This document shows positions 40,498-49,714 of a stretch of 64,000 bases of DNA, piece after piece; the first letter of the stretch is position 1, and each line of letters starts with the position of its first letter. A program made the position numbers and the translations under genes. The notes under the pieces are model-generated. The model saw only the letters and a list, made by a program, of their open reading frames with translations. It searched no databases and had not been told where the DNA came from. Origin of the DNA: JASBTN01 sp965228805 (lineage in GTDB: Bacteria > Pseudomonadota > Alphaproteobacteria > Rhodobacterales > Rhodobacteraceae); the NCBI RefSeq assembly GCF_965228805.1, contig NZ_CBDDIE010000003.1:2046001-2110000 (forward strand), given 5' to 3'.

Positions 40498-41412
40498 ATG
40501 TCAAAACCAAAAGTCATTCGTAAAGCAGTCTTTCCCGTCGCCGGCATGGGAACCCGGTTCCTACCAGCCACCAAGGCGATGCCCAAGGAGCTCCTGCCTA
40601 TTGTAGACAAACCCATCATCCAGTTCGCGGTCGAAGAGGCGATCGAGGCCGGGATCACCGACATGGTCTTCGTGACCGGGCGCACGAAACGCGCCATCGA
40701 GGATCATTTCGATGGCAATGCCGAGCTTGAAGCGACACTGGAAAGTCGCGGCAAGGACAAGCTGGTCGAGATGGTGCGCAACATCATCCCGCCTGGGATC
40801 AGCTGCGTCTTTGTGCGCCAGGCCGAGGCCCTGGGGTTAGGCCATGCCGTGCTCTGCGCCGAACCGGCGGTGGGTGGTGGGCCCTTTGCCGTGCTGCTGC
40901 CTGATGACCTGATGGCAGGGGCGCCCAGCCCGACCAAGGCGCTGGTGGATCACTTTGCCCAGACCGGCAAACCGGCGATCAGCGTGATGCCCGTGGCCCA
41001 GGACCAGATCCACCAATATGGTGTGGTCAAGCCTGTGACCGAGGCCTCGGTCGGGGCCGTCGGCATGGCCGGGATCGTCGAAAAGCCCGATCTGGCCGAG
41101 GCACCGTCGAACCTGGCCGCCGTGGGCCGCTATGTCTTCGACCATGACATCTTCGACCATCTGCGCAATCTTCCGCCCGGGGTCGGGGGGGAAATCCAGC
41201 TGACTGATGCGATCAACATCATGGCCAGCCAGCGTGCGGTGGACGCGGTTCCGATCACCGGCAAACGCTACGACTGCGGTTCGAAATTCGGCTATCTCGA
41301 AGCGATTGTAGATCACGCCCTGACACATCCGGATTTTGCCGAAGACTTCGCCGATGTGATCATGCTCAAGGCCGAGCGATTGACGCAGCCGAAAACCGGC
41401 ACGCATTCCTGA
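40498..41412 (+). CDS. galU: UTP-glucose-1-phosphate uridylyltransferase
   Basis: 304 aa. Nucleotidyltransferase motif VFPVAGMGTRFLPATKAMPKELLPIVDKP at the start (continuous but cited here as GMGTRFLPATKAMPKELLP), GHAVLCAEP, LPDDLM, and FDCGSK-type end (YDCGSKFGYLEA). It makes UDP-glucose, the first precursor for the exopolysaccharide locus, and is followed by ugd after 64 bases. Confidence 0.95.
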   Translation: MSKPKVIRKAVFPVAGMGTRFLPATKAMPKELLPIVDKPIIQFAVEEAIEAGITDMVFVTGRTKRAIEDHFDGNAELEATLESRGKDKLVEMVRNIIPPGISCVFVRQAEALGLGHAVLCAEPAVGGGPFAVLLPDDLMAGAPSPTKALVDHFAQTGKPAISVMPVAQDQIHQYGVVKPVTEASVGAVGMAGIVEKPDLAEAPSNLAAVGRYVFDHDIFDHLRNLPPGVGGEIQLTDAINIMASQRAVDAVPITGKRYDCGSKFGYLEAIVDHALTHPDFAEDFADVIMLKAERLTQPKTGTHS

Positions 41413-41425
41413 ACGGATTTTTCTG

Positions 41426-41449
41426 GCCCCGGCCGGAAACGGTCGGGGC
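41426..41449 (+). other. Hairpin between galU and ugd
   Basis: GCCCCGGCC (41426-41434) pairs with GGTCGGGGC (41441-41449) with one G-T pair around a 6-base loop. There is no T-run after it, so it may stabilise mRNA ends or attenuate rather than terminate. Confidence 0.4.
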
Positions 41450-41476
41450 TGAAACTGGTTTGATGAAGAGGTCATC

Positions 41477-42820
41477 ATGAAGATAGCGATGATCGGGACG
41501 GGTTATGTTGGGCTTGTCTCTGGGGTTTGTTTTTCGGATTTCGGGCATGAGGTTGTCTGCGTTGACAAGGATCCGGCGAAGGTGGCGATGTTGGAGCGGG
41601 GCGAGGTGCCGATCTATGAGCCCGGGCTGGATGAGCTGATGGCCAAGAATGTCGCCGCCGGGCGGCTCAGTTTCACCGGTGATCTCAAGGCCGCGGTCGA
41701 TGGCGCCGAGGCGGTGTTCATTGCCGTCGGCACGCCCACCCGGCGCGGCGATGGTCATGCGGACCTGACCTATGTCTTTGCCGCCGCTGAAGAAATCGCC
41801 GCGGCGATCACCGATTACACCGTCGTCGTGACCAAATCCACCGTGCCCGTCGGCACCAACCGGCGCGTGAAGCAGATCATTCACAAGGCCCGACCGGAGC
41901 TTGATTTCGACGTCGCCTCGAACCCCGAATTCCTGCGCGAGGGCGCGGCGATCGATGATTTCATGCGCCCCGACCGGGTGGTCGTCGGCGTGCAGACGCC
42001 GCGCGCCGGTGAGGTGATGGACGAGATCTACCGCCCGCTGTTCCTGCGCGATTTTCCCGTCGTGACGACCGATCTGGAATCGGCCGAGATGATCAAATAC
42101 GCGGCCAATGCCTTCCTTGCCACGAAGATCACCTTCATTAACGAGATCGCCGCGCTGTGCGAACGGGCCGGCGCGGATGTGAAACAGGTCTCGAAGGGGA
42201 TCGGGCTGGACGGGCGGATCGGCAACAAGTTCCTGCACGCAGGGCCTGGCTATGGTGGCAGCTGTTTCCCCAAGGACACCCGCGCGCTGGCCCGGATCGG
42301 CCAGGAGCTGGGCTTGCCGATGCAGATTACCGAGACGGTCATCAAGGTTAACGACGAGATGAAGCGGCGCATGATCGACAAGGTCATGGACCTCTGCGAC
42401 GGCTCGGTGAACGGCAAGGTGATCGCGGTCCTGGGCGCGACCTTCAAGCCGAACACGGATGACATGCGCGACGCGCCCTCGCTGACGATCATCCCGGCGC
42501 TGGTGGGCGGCGGGGCGAAGGTGCGCGTGGTCGACCCGCAGGGGCTCTCCGAGGGCGAGGCGCTGCTGCCCGGCGTGCATTGGGTCGACGACGCCTACAA
42601 GGCGGTGCAGAACGCGGATGCGGTGGTGCTTTTGACCGAATGGAACGAGTTCCGCGCGCTGGACCTGAAACGCCTGGCCAAACGCATGACCACCCCGCGC
42701 ATGGCCGACCTGCGCAACATCTACTCCCCCAAAGACGCAAAACGCGCAGGCTTCCACGCATACACAGCCGTCGGAAGGGGCGGCTTTGAAAACCGGGCGA
42801 GCGCGGCGCGATTCGAGTAG
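41477..42820 (+). CDS. ugd: UDP-glucose 6-dehydrogenase
   Basis: 447 aa. NAD motif MIGTGYVGLVSG at residues 5-16, VGTPTRRGDGHADL, NPEFLREG, and catalytic Cys263 in GPGYGGSCFPKDT. Oxidises UDP-glucose to UDP-glucuronate, giving the acidic sugar expected in the polymer built by the downstream genes. Ribosome site GAGGTC. Confidence 0.95.
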   Translation: MKIAMIGTGYVGLVSGVCFSDFGHEVVCVDKDPAKVAMLERGEVPIYEPGLDELMAKNVAAGRLSFTGDLKAAVDGAEAVFIAVGTPTRRGDGHADLTYVFAAAEEIAAAITDYTVVVTKSTVPVGTNRRVKQIIHKARPELDFDVASNPEFLREGAAIDDFMRPDRVVVGVQTPRAGEVMDEIYRPLFLRDFPVVTTDLESAEMIKYAANAFLATKITFINEIAALCERAGADVKQVSKGIGLDGRIGNKFLHAGPGYGGSCFPKDTRALARIGQELGLPMQITETVIKVNDEMKRRMIDKVMDLCDGSVNGKVIAVLGATFKPNTDDMRDAPSLTIIPALVGGGAKVRVVDPQGLSEGEALLPGVHWVDDAYKAVQNADAVVLLTEWNEFRALDLKRLAKRMTTPRMADLRNIYSPKDAKRAGFHAYTAVGRGGFENRASAARFE

Positions 42821-42900
42821 ATTGTGGCAACATTAAGGCCATCTTCACCGGCTTTTGCTCGCAAATCCCCAATAAAACTTGATGAATCCCGTTTTGCGCC

Positions 42901-42918
42901 CAACTGCTGCCACAGTTG
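42901..42918. promoter_or_regulatory. Palindrome upstream of the first sulfotransferase
   Basis: CAACTG-CTGCCA-CAGTTG, perfect 6-bp arms, about 65 bases before the GTG start of the sulfotransferase in a 162-base AT-richer gap. Possible operator for the polysaccharide genes. Confidence 0.3.
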
Positions 42919-42982
42919 TGATGTGAAATTTCTGTGACAAAAAGCCCTGACCACACTACCCTGATAAGAAAAGGGGAAGGAC

Positions 42983-43858
42983 GTGTTACCGGAGTATATC
43001 TTCATCGGGCCGCACAAAAGCGGCACGACCTGGATAGATCACTATCTACGCTACCGTGGTGACGTGGCCTTGCCTGCGCTCACCAAGGAAACCTTCTATT
43101 TCGACAAGCTCTATGAGCGCGGTGAAGGGTGGTACAAGGCGCAATATGGCGACCGTGAACCGGGCAAACGCATCTGCGTCGAGGTCGCCCCGTCACTGCT
43201 GGACAAGCCAGAAGCGGCCAAACGGGTGGCGCGCGATCTGCCAAATGTCACGGTAATCTGCACCCTGCGCAATCCGATCGACCGGGGGGTGGCGCATTAC
43301 TTTCACCACCTCAAGGGCGGCGAGCGGGATATGGGGTTTCGCGCCATGGCCAAGAAACACCCGGAGCTTCTGAGCAACGGCATGTATGCAAAGCATCTGG
43401 CGATGTGGGTGGATCTGCTGGGCCCCGATCAGGTCAAGGTTCTGCGCTATGACCTGTTGGCCCAGGATGCAGCTGCCTATTGTCAGAAGATTGATGCCCT
43501 GCTGGGTTTGCCCGAGAACATGCCGCCCGCGAATGTCCTGGCTGCGCGGATCAACGAGGACGGAGACCCGCCGCTACGCTGGCTGGCGCGCGCCGGGCGC
43601 CGTACGGCCGAAACACTGCGCTTTCTGGGGGCCCATCGTCTGGTCAACCTGATCCGAACGCCGGGAGTGCGGCGCATGATCTATGGCCCGCCGCCCGAAG
43701 GGGATCGGCGTGGTCGGATCCGGGATGAGGCGATGGAGTATTACAGCACCTTTCGCGATGACTTCATGCAGCTCAACGCGGCCTTTGGTGTAGACGTCTC
43801 TGACTGGGAGCACTCTGCAGATTTGCAGACCATCTCGGTGCGCGAGGCCGCTCAGTAA
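42983..43858 (+). CDS. Sulfotransferase 1
   Basis: 291 aa, GTG start with AAGGGGAAGG upstream. PAPS-binding signatures: 5'-phosphosulfate loop IGPHKSGTTWIDHYL at ~7-21 and 3'-phosphate motif TLRNPIDRGVAHYFHH near residue 93. Transfers sulfate from PAPS to a glycan hydroxyl. It is a clear paralogue of the sulfotransferase at 58921 (ETFYFDKLYE / ETFFFDKVFE, VAPSLLDKP / VAPSLFHKP). Placed right after galU and ugd, it marks the polymer as sulfated. Confidence 0.88.
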   Translation: MLPEYIFIGPHKSGTTWIDHYLRYRGDVALPALTKETFYFDKLYERGEGWYKAQYGDREPGKRICVEVAPSLLDKPEAAKRVARDLPNVTVICTLRNPIDRGVAHYFHHLKGGERDMGFRAMAKKHPELLSNGMYAKHLAMWVDLLGPDQVKVLRYDLLAQDAAAYCQKIDALLGLPENMPPANVLAARINEDGDPPLRWLARAGRRTAETLRFLGAHRLVNLIRTPGVRRMIYGPPPEGDRRGRIRDEAMEYYSTFRDDFMQLNAAFGVDVSDWEHSADLQTISVREAAQ

Positions 43859-44145
43859 GCTACCCCTCTGTTTGGGCACAACAGGCGCAGCGGTGACGCA
43901 TAGTCCCGAGTGAGCGCTTTGCAACGGCCATGTTGGTGAGTGGGTGGTGGTCAATAAACGCCAGAGAGATTGAAACGTGGTAGTGCGTTATTCCAGCTGA
44001 CATCGTTCCGAACATGCCTGCTCGGGCAATGCAGTCGCGCCGCCGTTGCGTGCCTCGTGGTCCACTTTGCAGAAACGCGATCTGCGTTGCTCTTTACAGC
44101 CGTCACCCTAACATCCAGGTGCCCCTTCGGTCGTTCGTGTGCATT

Positions 44146-44739
44146 TTACCAGTTGCAAAGTTCGCGCAGTGGGATCAGGGCTTCTTCCATATCGGCAATC
44201 TGGAAACTGGCGGTCATCGGGCGGCCGGTAAAGGTGGTCGCGCTGACGAACAGGCGATCGGCGCCAATCAACTGATTGATCACCGGAATGGCCGCCCCCC
44301 CTGTGTAGAGGCCCAAGGCGTCGTTGTCCGGTGAGGCCTGCAGTTGCAGCGGCACCGGTGCCTGGTCGTCCAACTTGTAGATCAGAGTGCCGTATTCGCC
44401 AACATCGGACATGTAATTCTCACCAAAACGGAACTGGATATTGGTGGTGTTCTCGATGCAGGACAGCACCAGTTCGGCGCGTCTCGGGCGGTTGAACAGG
44501 CCGGGCATCTCCTGAAAGCTTTCGACAAAGGCGACCAGCGAGTTCTGGCTTCCGACCGGCGGCTTGACCTCTTCGAGCTGCCAGTCACCCACGGTGTCGC
44601 GCATCACCACGCAGCTGATGCCAATGGTCTGATCACTGCAGGGCGGGGCCTGTTCGGCCCATGCCGTACCCGAGAGCGGCATTCCGCTCGACATCATGGC
44701 GAGGCAGAGAAAAAGTGAGGTACGCGTCACGTTTGTCAT
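44146..44739 (-). CDS. VasI/TagO-like secreted protein
   Basis: 197 aa from ATG 44739, chosen because a signal peptide follows (TSLFLCLAMMSSGMPLSGTAWA); the frame is open further upstream. The pattern ELVLSCIENTTNIQFRFGENYMS, YGTLIYKLDD, GLYTGGAAIPVINQLIGADRLFV and TASFQIADMEEALIPLRELCNW matches proteins annotated as type VI secretion-associated VasI/TagO. No other T6SS gene is present, so the link to secretion is weak; two Cys at each end of the mature protein could be disulfide-bonded. It is transcribed away from the exoY-like gene. Confidence 0.7.
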   Translation of the reverse strand: MTNVTRTSLFLCLAMMSSGMPLSGTAWAEQAPPCSDQTIGISCVVMRDTVGDWQLEEVKPPVGSQNSLVAFVESFQEMPGLFNRPRRAELVLSCIENTTNIQFRFGENYMSDVGEYGTLIYKLDDQAPVPLQLQASPDNDALGLYTGGAAIPVINQLIGADRLFVSATTFTGRPMTASFQIADMEEALIPLRELCNW

Positions 44740-45192
44740 GGGGCTATCCTTGGCTCCGTGTTCTTGAAGTTTTCCTGAAATCTTCCCGAGTAATGATCCC
44801 TTACCATCTGGTGCCACGGACAATCTCAGCGTGGCAGGTCGTGGGTTCATCATCCCGGTGCCCGGGCTTTCTGTCAAATTCGGCGGTATTTTGCCGTGCA
44901 GGTTGAAGGGATTTGTGAGAAACCAACAAGGAGTGATTCGAAAAATGTCGGCCACACCTGTAACCCTGGGTTGAAAGTCAAGCGAAAAGCGCACGCGCTG
45001 GATTAATTCTAGTCTCGCTTTTTTCTGTATCCACAACAGCTTGTGGCGCTTTTGCATAAATTTTGCGAAAGCGAATTGTTATGCCACAATGAGTTTCTGT
45101 TTTGCAGGGGTTCAGCGGGGAGGAGCCCCAGAGTTTTTAAATGGTCGGTTGAGTATCATTCAATCTGCTCTTTTCATCAGGGGGGTGGTGAT
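44740..45192. other. Divergent promoter region between VasI-like and ExoY-like genes
   Basis: 453 bases, clearly more AT-rich than the surrounding genes, with runs such as TTTTGCATAAATTTTGCG around 45055. It must carry the promoters of both divergent genes and probably the main regulatory input of the exopolysaccharide locus. I could not assign a specific -35/-10 pair with confidence. Confidence 0.45.
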
Positions 45193-45957
45193 ATGGGTGC
45201 CTTAAAGGGAGCTCGTAATGCTCCTGTCCATAAGCCTGCTACGAATTCGAACCGGGCCGTAATTTTCCTGGACCATCGCAAGGCCGCGCGTAACGCGCGG
45301 CATGCGGCCAATGTGCCCTTTGTGACTGCCATGCCACGGGCGCGGCACGATCGGGCTTATCTTATCGCCAAACGCATCTTCGACATCGCCGTTTCATTGA
45401 CGGCGCTGGTGCTGCTGGCGCCGGCTTTTCTGCTGATCGCCATCGCGATCAAGCGGTCCAGCCCGGGGCCGGTGTTTTTCTGTCAGGATCGCTATGGTCT
45501 GAATGGCGAACTGTTCTGCGTCTACAAGTTTCGTACCATGCGACCCGATGATGGCGACCAGTCCGGCGTGCAGCAGACCGTGAAGGATGACCCGCGGGTT
45601 ACACGGATCGGCAAGCTCCTGCGCAAGACCAGCTTTGACGAGCTGCCGCAGCTTCTGAACATTCTCAAGGGCGAGATGTCCGTGGTCGGGCCGCGCCCGC
45701 ATGTGCCGGGCATGTTGGCCGCGGGCAAACTGTATGAGGATTTCGACAGCCGCTACATGGGGCGTCACGTGGTGAAGCCCGGGCTGACCGGCCTTGCCCA
45801 GGTCAACGGGTTCCGGGGTGAGACCATGACAGCCCAGGCGGCGCGGGGACGGTTGGACCATGATCTGGACTATATCCGCCGTCAGTCGTTGCCGTTGGAT
45901 ATTGCAATCACGGCCCGCACCTTCTGGACCGAGTTTGTCAGCGGGTCGGGGTACTGA
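45193..45957 (+). CDS. Exopolysaccharide initiating sugar transferase (ExoY-like)
   Basis: 254 aa from ATG 45193. Bacterial sugar transferase (monotopic phosphoglycosyl transferase): one hydrophobic segment IAVSLTALVLLAPAFLLIAI at ~67-86, then KRSSPGPVFFCQDRYG, VYKFRTMRPD (Asp-Glu catalytic region near RKTSFDELPQLLNILKGEMS), and VVGPRPHVPGM, KPGLTGLAQVNGFRG. It loads the first sugar-phosphate onto undecaprenyl phosphate. Short ExoY form without the extra N-terminal helices of WbaP. Confidence 0.9.
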   Translation: MGALKGARNAPVHKPATNSNRAVIFLDHRKAARNARHAANVPFVTAMPRARHDRAYLIAKRIFDIAVSLTALVLLAPAFLLIAIAIKRSSPGPVFFCQDRYGLNGELFCVYKFRTMRPDDGDQSGVQQTVKDDPRVTRIGKLLRKTSFDELPQLLNILKGEMSVVGPRPHVPGMLAAGKLYEDFDSRYMGRHVVKPGLTGLAQVNGFRGETMTAQAARGRLDHDLDYIRRQSLPLDIAITARTFWTEFVSGSGY

Positions 45958-46014
45958 GTTTCAAGGGGCAGAGCAGCCGGTCACGCAGATCGGCGGGTCG
46001 GCGCCTTGGTGGTG

Positions 46015-46194
46015 TCAGACCGTGCTCTGCACGAGGAGGGTGATGAGGCCAATGCTGACAGCGGCCGAAGCCCAGAAAATAAGTCTGCGCAGGCGGGTCG
46101 CGCTGCGATCCGGAAGCGGTTGTTCTGCAACAGGAGAGGCCGCGTTCGGCGACGCGTTTGTATTGTCGAACATGGCCCTGCGGTCGTGATGCAT
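46015..46194 (-). CDS. Small single-pass membrane protein, hypothetical
   Basis: 59 aa if started at the ATG at 46194, which has GAAAGAGACG upstream (another ATG at 46173 gives 52 aa). One C-terminal hydrophobic segment LIFWASAAVSIGLITLLVQ follows a polar N-terminus, so it would be a tail-anchored or single-pass peptide. It faces the exoY-like gene tail to tail (58-base gap). No family known; could be spurious. Confidence 0.4.
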   Translation of the reverse strand: MHHDRRAMFDNTNASPNAASPVAEQPLPDRSATRLRRLIFWASAAVSIGLITLLVQSTV

Positions 46195-46333
46195 CGATCG
46201 TCTCTTTCGTGCGGTCATCCCAGTCAGCGCGCCCTGTGCCTGCCTCGTAACTTTGCCTGAGGAAGTTAAGCCTTCCTTAATATGGGTCAAGAAAGGACTA
46301 CCACGTCATGCTGCTGACGTCACGGAAACTCGA

Positions 46334-46360
46334 GGCCATGTCGGCCATGTCGGCCATGAC
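46334..46360 (+). repeat. Three 9-bp direct repeats (GGCCATGTC)
   Basis: GGCCATGTC twice, then GGCCATGAC, head to tail in the gap upstream of the glycosyltransferase at 46532. The function is unknown and may be none. Confidence 0.5.
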
Positions 46361-46531
46361 GCGCAGGATGTTGCTCAAGGTCCATGGTGAACCGTACCCT
46401 GCCGTATGGCGCGCGCGCGGGCATCGCCCCGGGTTGTTCCGTGTTGTCGGCCTGCGGGGAGGCCCTGCCTGCGCCCGGCTTGACTGTTGCCTTCCGGCCC
46501 TGTCACCGGGCGCGACGCCCGGTAAGGGGAG

Positions 46532-47641
46532 GTGCATGTGGTAAAGGTCTGTGTGGTCGGGCTGCGGGGTATTCCCGACGTGCCGGGGGGTATCGAAACC
46601 CATTGTGAAAACCTCTTCCTGCGCATGGCCGAACACCGGCCAGAGGTCGAGATCGTGATCTTCGGGCGCGCGCCCTATATCGGCCAGGCGGCCTATCGCA
46701 CGTCGGCGGGGTTGCAGGTCGTTCCGACTTTTGCCGCGCGCAACAAGTACCTCGAGACGATCAGCAACACCTTCGTGTCGCTCTGGCGGGCGCGGTTCGG
46801 GCAGCGGCCCGACTATGTGCACTTGCATGCGATCGGTCCGGGGCTGTTGGCGCCGATGGCGCGCCTACTGGGCTTGCGGGTTGTGCTGACCCACCACGGC
46901 GACGACTTCCGCCGCGCCAAGTGGAACCGTATTGCCCGTGGTGCGCTGCGCCTGGGCGAGCGTCTGGGGGTGGCCAGTGCTGACCGGGTGATCGCGGTTT
47001 CCCCCTCGCTGGCCGAACGGCTGAAGGCCGATTATCCAAAACGGGCCGATCGGATCCGCTATGTGCCCAATGGGGCGGATCATATTGTCGAACGCAGCCG
47101 CACGGCGAACGGCGCCGAGCTGTTGGAGCGGTTCGGGTTGACGGACAAGGGCTACATTGTCTCGGTCGGGAGGCTGGTGCCGGAAAAGGGTTTTGCTGAT
47201 CTGATCCGTGCGCACAAAGCGTCGGGTATTGACACTCCGCTGGTCATTGTCGGCGGACAGAGCCATTCGCCCCATGATCAGGAACTGGAAGATCTGGCCC
47301 ATGAGGGGGTGATCCTGACCGGCTCGCTGCCGATGGCGGAGGTGGCGCAGCTGCTGGCACATGCCAAGCTCTTCGTCCTGGCCTCCCATCACGAAGGCCT
47401 GCCGATCGCGGCACTTGAGGCCGGGGCCATGGGCGCGCCGCTGTTGCTCAGCGATATCGTGCCCAATCTGGACGTGGGGCTGGAGGCCAACCACTACTAC
47501 CGCGTGGGCAATGTCGAGGAACTGGCCGGGCGGCTGGCAGGCGATGCGCTGTCCCTGCCTCCCAGTGATCTGTTGAGCGAGTTCAACTGGTCCAGCATTG
47601 CCCAACGCACGGCGGACATTTATCAACATAAGAATGACTGA
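46532..47641 (+). CDS. GT4 glycosyltransferase
   Basis: 369 aa with GGGGAGG before the ATG. GT-B fold: VVGLRGIPDVPGGIETHCENL near residue 8, LTHHGDDFRRAKWN, VSVGRLVPEKGF, and the nucleotide-sugar EX7E motif ASHHEGLPIAALEAGAMGAP near residue 285. Adds a sugar to the lipid-linked repeat unit on the cytoplasmic face. Its end overlaps the start of the beta-helix gene by 8 bases. Confidence 0.9.
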   Translation: MHVVKVCVVGLRGIPDVPGGIETHCENLFLRMAEHRPEVEIVIFGRAPYIGQAAYRTSAGLQVVPTFAARNKYLETISNTFVSLWRARFGQRPDYVHLHAIGPGLLAPMARLLGLRVVLTHHGDDFRRAKWNRIARGALRLGERLGVASADRVIAVSPSLAERLKADYPKRADRIRYVPNGADHIVERSRTANGAELLERFGLTDKGYIVSVGRLVPEKGFADLIRAHKASGIDTPLVIVGGQSHSPHDQELEDLAHEGVILTGSLPMAEVAQLLAHAKLFVLASHHEGLPIAALEAGAMGAPLLLSDIVPNLDVGLEANHYYRVGNVEELAGRLAGDALSLPPSDLLSEFNWSSIAQRTADIYQHKND

Positions 47642-49022
47642 GGCGCAGCCATACCGGGTCGCAGACCCCACGCGGCGCCGGGTGCTGGCGGGGCTCCTGG
47701 CCAGCACGGTCGTGCCGGGTGTGCTGCGCGCCCAGGGGGGAGAGCCCCCTAGACCGCCCAGCCTGCATATCCTGCCCACCGGGCAGGGGCGGCGCAACGG
47801 GGCCAACTGGGCCAACGCAGCGCCCTTCGACACGGCGGACAAGCTGGTACGCCGGGCGGTGCCCGGCCAGCATGTGCTGTTCGGCTTTCCCGAGGATAAG
47901 GAACCGTTCGCCTGGCAGGAGACCCGTATGCGCTGGAAAGGCGGTGGGACGGCCGACGCGCCGGTGCACCTGTCCTTTGGTGCGCCGGATGGGGATGGGG
48001 CGGTCCGTCCGGGCCCGGGCATTGACGACCCGCCCTGCTTGAGGATGGCGGGTGTGGACCTGGAAACCGACGAAGGGCGCCCAAACCCCAAGGGCCCCGC
48101 TTTTGCCGTTCTGCGCGCAGGCACCGCCCATCTGCGGGTGACCGGCCCGGTGGTGCATCGTGCGGGCGAAAATGGCGTGTTCAAGGTCGCGAAGGAGGCG
48201 CAGCTGTTCGACCTCGGTTTTCGCCATCTTCACGCCCGCCGTGCGGGCCGGGTGATTGACACGGCAAAGGACAGTCACATCGACGGTTTCGAGCTGTCCG
48301 ATTGCAGCGCTCGCGGATTGATCCGCGGATTTGCCCGGTTCCGTAGCCTGGACAATGCGGTGTTTCGCGACCTCGACCTGGATGCGGATTTCCTGGATGG
48401 CGGTGGGGGGGCGGTGTGTCAGATCCTCGCCGTGACACGCGGGCGCAACCTGCGCTTTGAACGCATCCGTGTTGCCAATGCGGTGAACGCACTGGGGGCG
48501 GAGGAACGCGGTTCGGACTATATCCAGGGTGACGGGATCGTGCTGGAGGAAGACACCTATAATGCCCGGATCGAAGACTGTCACGCGAGTGACATGGGTG
48601 ATGGCGGGTTCGATCTGAAGACAGTCGGCGTCCAGCTGATTGGCTGCAGCGCCACCCGCTGCAAGCTGGGTATTCGCATCTGGAGCCACCACCCCGACAA
48701 TCTGATCAAGGCCTGCCATGTCCGTGAGCCGATCTCGCGTCCGGGCAACGAGGGTGCCTGCATCTGGCTTGCCGGGCAGGTCATCCTGCGCGATTGCGTG
48801 CTTGAGACCACGGGCAACATGCCCCCGTTCCGCTTCGGCAAGGGCCAAGCGCCCGAGCGCCTGGCTGAACTGCGCATGGAAGGGGGGCGGATCGTCAAAG
48901 ATCCCGAGACCGACCTGGTCAAGGGCGCGCCGGGGTATCTGGAACTGGTCGACGTCCTGCTGGGGGACACTCCGGTCAGCGGGCGGTTTTTCTGGACCGG
49001 CGAAGAGCTGCAAGCGCTCTGA
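47634..49022 (+). CDS. Tat-type exported right-handed beta-helix protein
   Basis: 462 aa from ATG 47634, which overlaps the previous gene by 8 bases; a start 12 codons earlier is less likely. The N-terminus has a twin-arginine signal (PTRRRVLAGLLASTVVPGV, cut near ALRAQ-like LRAQ). The body shows short irregular repeats of the parallel beta-helix kind (HIDGFELSDCSARG, VFRDLDLDADF, ARIEDCHASDMGDGGFDLK, VQLIGCSATRCKLGIRI). Such folds occur in polysaccharide lyases, epimerases and hydrolases. Location suggests it trims or modifies the polymer in the periplasm. Confidence 0.78.
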   Translation: MTEAQPYRVADPTRRRVLAGLLASTVVPGVLRAQGGEPPRPPSLHILPTGQGRRNGANWANAAPFDTADKLVRRAVPGQHVLFGFPEDKEPFAWQETRMRWKGGGTADAPVHLSFGAPDGDGAVRPGPGIDDPPCLRMAGVDLETDEGRPNPKGPAFAVLRAGTAHLRVTGPVVHRAGENGVFKVAKEAQLFDLGFRHLHARRAGRVIDTAKDSHIDGFELSDCSARGLIRGFARFRSLDNAVFRDLDLDADFLDGGGGAVCQILAVTRGRNLRFERIRVANAVNALGAEERGSDYIQGDGIVLEEDTYNARIEDCHASDMGDGGFDLKTVGVQLIGCSATRCKLGIRIWSHHPDNLIKACHVREPISRPGNEGACIWLAGQVILRDCVLETTGNMPPFRFGKGQAPERLAELRMEGGRIVKDPETDLVKGAPGYLELVDVLLGDTPVSGRFFWTGEELQAL

Positions 49023-49042
49023 CTCAAGTATCGTCGCGGGCG

Positions 49043-49672
49043 TCAGTCCTGCCCAATCGCACGCCAGCTTTCCGGGTCGTAATTAAACATGCGGAAATCC
49101 TCGGCATAGAAGTCATGGATCATGCGGGCCGTGCGGTCGGTCAGCCGGGTGACGCGTTTGGCCGAGACATTCTTGCGGGGCACCTGGTCAGGCGGCTCGA
49201 TCCCCGTGACCTCTGCCAGGCGAACCCGCAGCGGTTCGAACCCATCTTCGATGCGAAAGACTTCGGTGTCTGGCAGGCGAAACTCGTGCTGCGGGCGGAT
49301 GTGGTTGGAATAGACAAACGGGTCCTTGCGATAGCTGCGAAAGGCGCGGCGCAACCAGCTGGCAAAGCGGGGTTTGGGCAGCAGCTGATAGCGCAGCATG
49401 GGGCGTGTGATGCGGTAATTGTACTCGCTCAAAATGCGGGCATAGGGGTTTCGGGTGATGGCAAAGGAATAGTCGAAATGGTCTGGCCCGAACTGCTCGG
49501 CGATCATGGCGCCGTGGAAATGCTGCGGCACGCAGGGCATCTCGGGCGAGCGGAATTTCTGATAGAGCCCCATTTCACCCTGGCTGGACAGCCAGGCCTC
49601 GGTCGACGTGCCCCCCGCCTTGGGGATGTGAAAATAAAGGATGCGCCGGGATCCGAATTGGAATGAAGGCAT
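49043..49672 (-). CDS. Sulfotransferase 2 (Sulfotransfer_2 family)
   Basis: 209 aa. YFHIPKAGGTSTEAWL at ~13-28 is the PAPS 5' loop and FAITRNPYARILSEYNYR near residue 70 the 3'-phosphate motif; this is the carbohydrate/heparan-type family 2, distinct from the two other sulfotransferases in the locus. It is on the opposite strand, 43 bases from the flippase gene start-side neighbour, and may have its own control. Confidence 0.83.
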   Translation of the reverse strand: MPSFQFGSRRILYFHIPKAGGTSTEAWLSSQGEMGLYQKFRSPEMPCVPQHFHGAMIAEQFGPDHFDYSFAITRNPYARILSEYNYRITRPMLRYQLLPKPRFASWLRRAFRSYRKDPFVYSNHIRPQHEFRLPDTEVFRIEDGFEPLRVRLAEVTGIEPPDQVPRKNVSAKRVTRLTDRTARMIHDFYAEDFRMFNYDPESWRAIGQD

Positions 49673-49714
49673 TTGGGTCGATCCTTGCTTCTTCGTGTGT
49701 CGGTCAGACGCGGC

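Noticed and set aside
41366..42757. Minus-strand open frame of 463 codons opposite ugd
   Set aside because: ugd is unmistakable on the plus strand; the frame is a shadow.
44146..44739. Evidence of a type VI secretion system
   Set aside because: A single VasI/TagO-like gene without any Tss component does not support it.
42821..45090. Shared 9-mer ATTGTGGCA (42821-42829 plus, 45082-45090 minus) in two polysaccharide gaps
   Set aside because: A 9-base match is expected by chance about this often in 64 kb on both strands.
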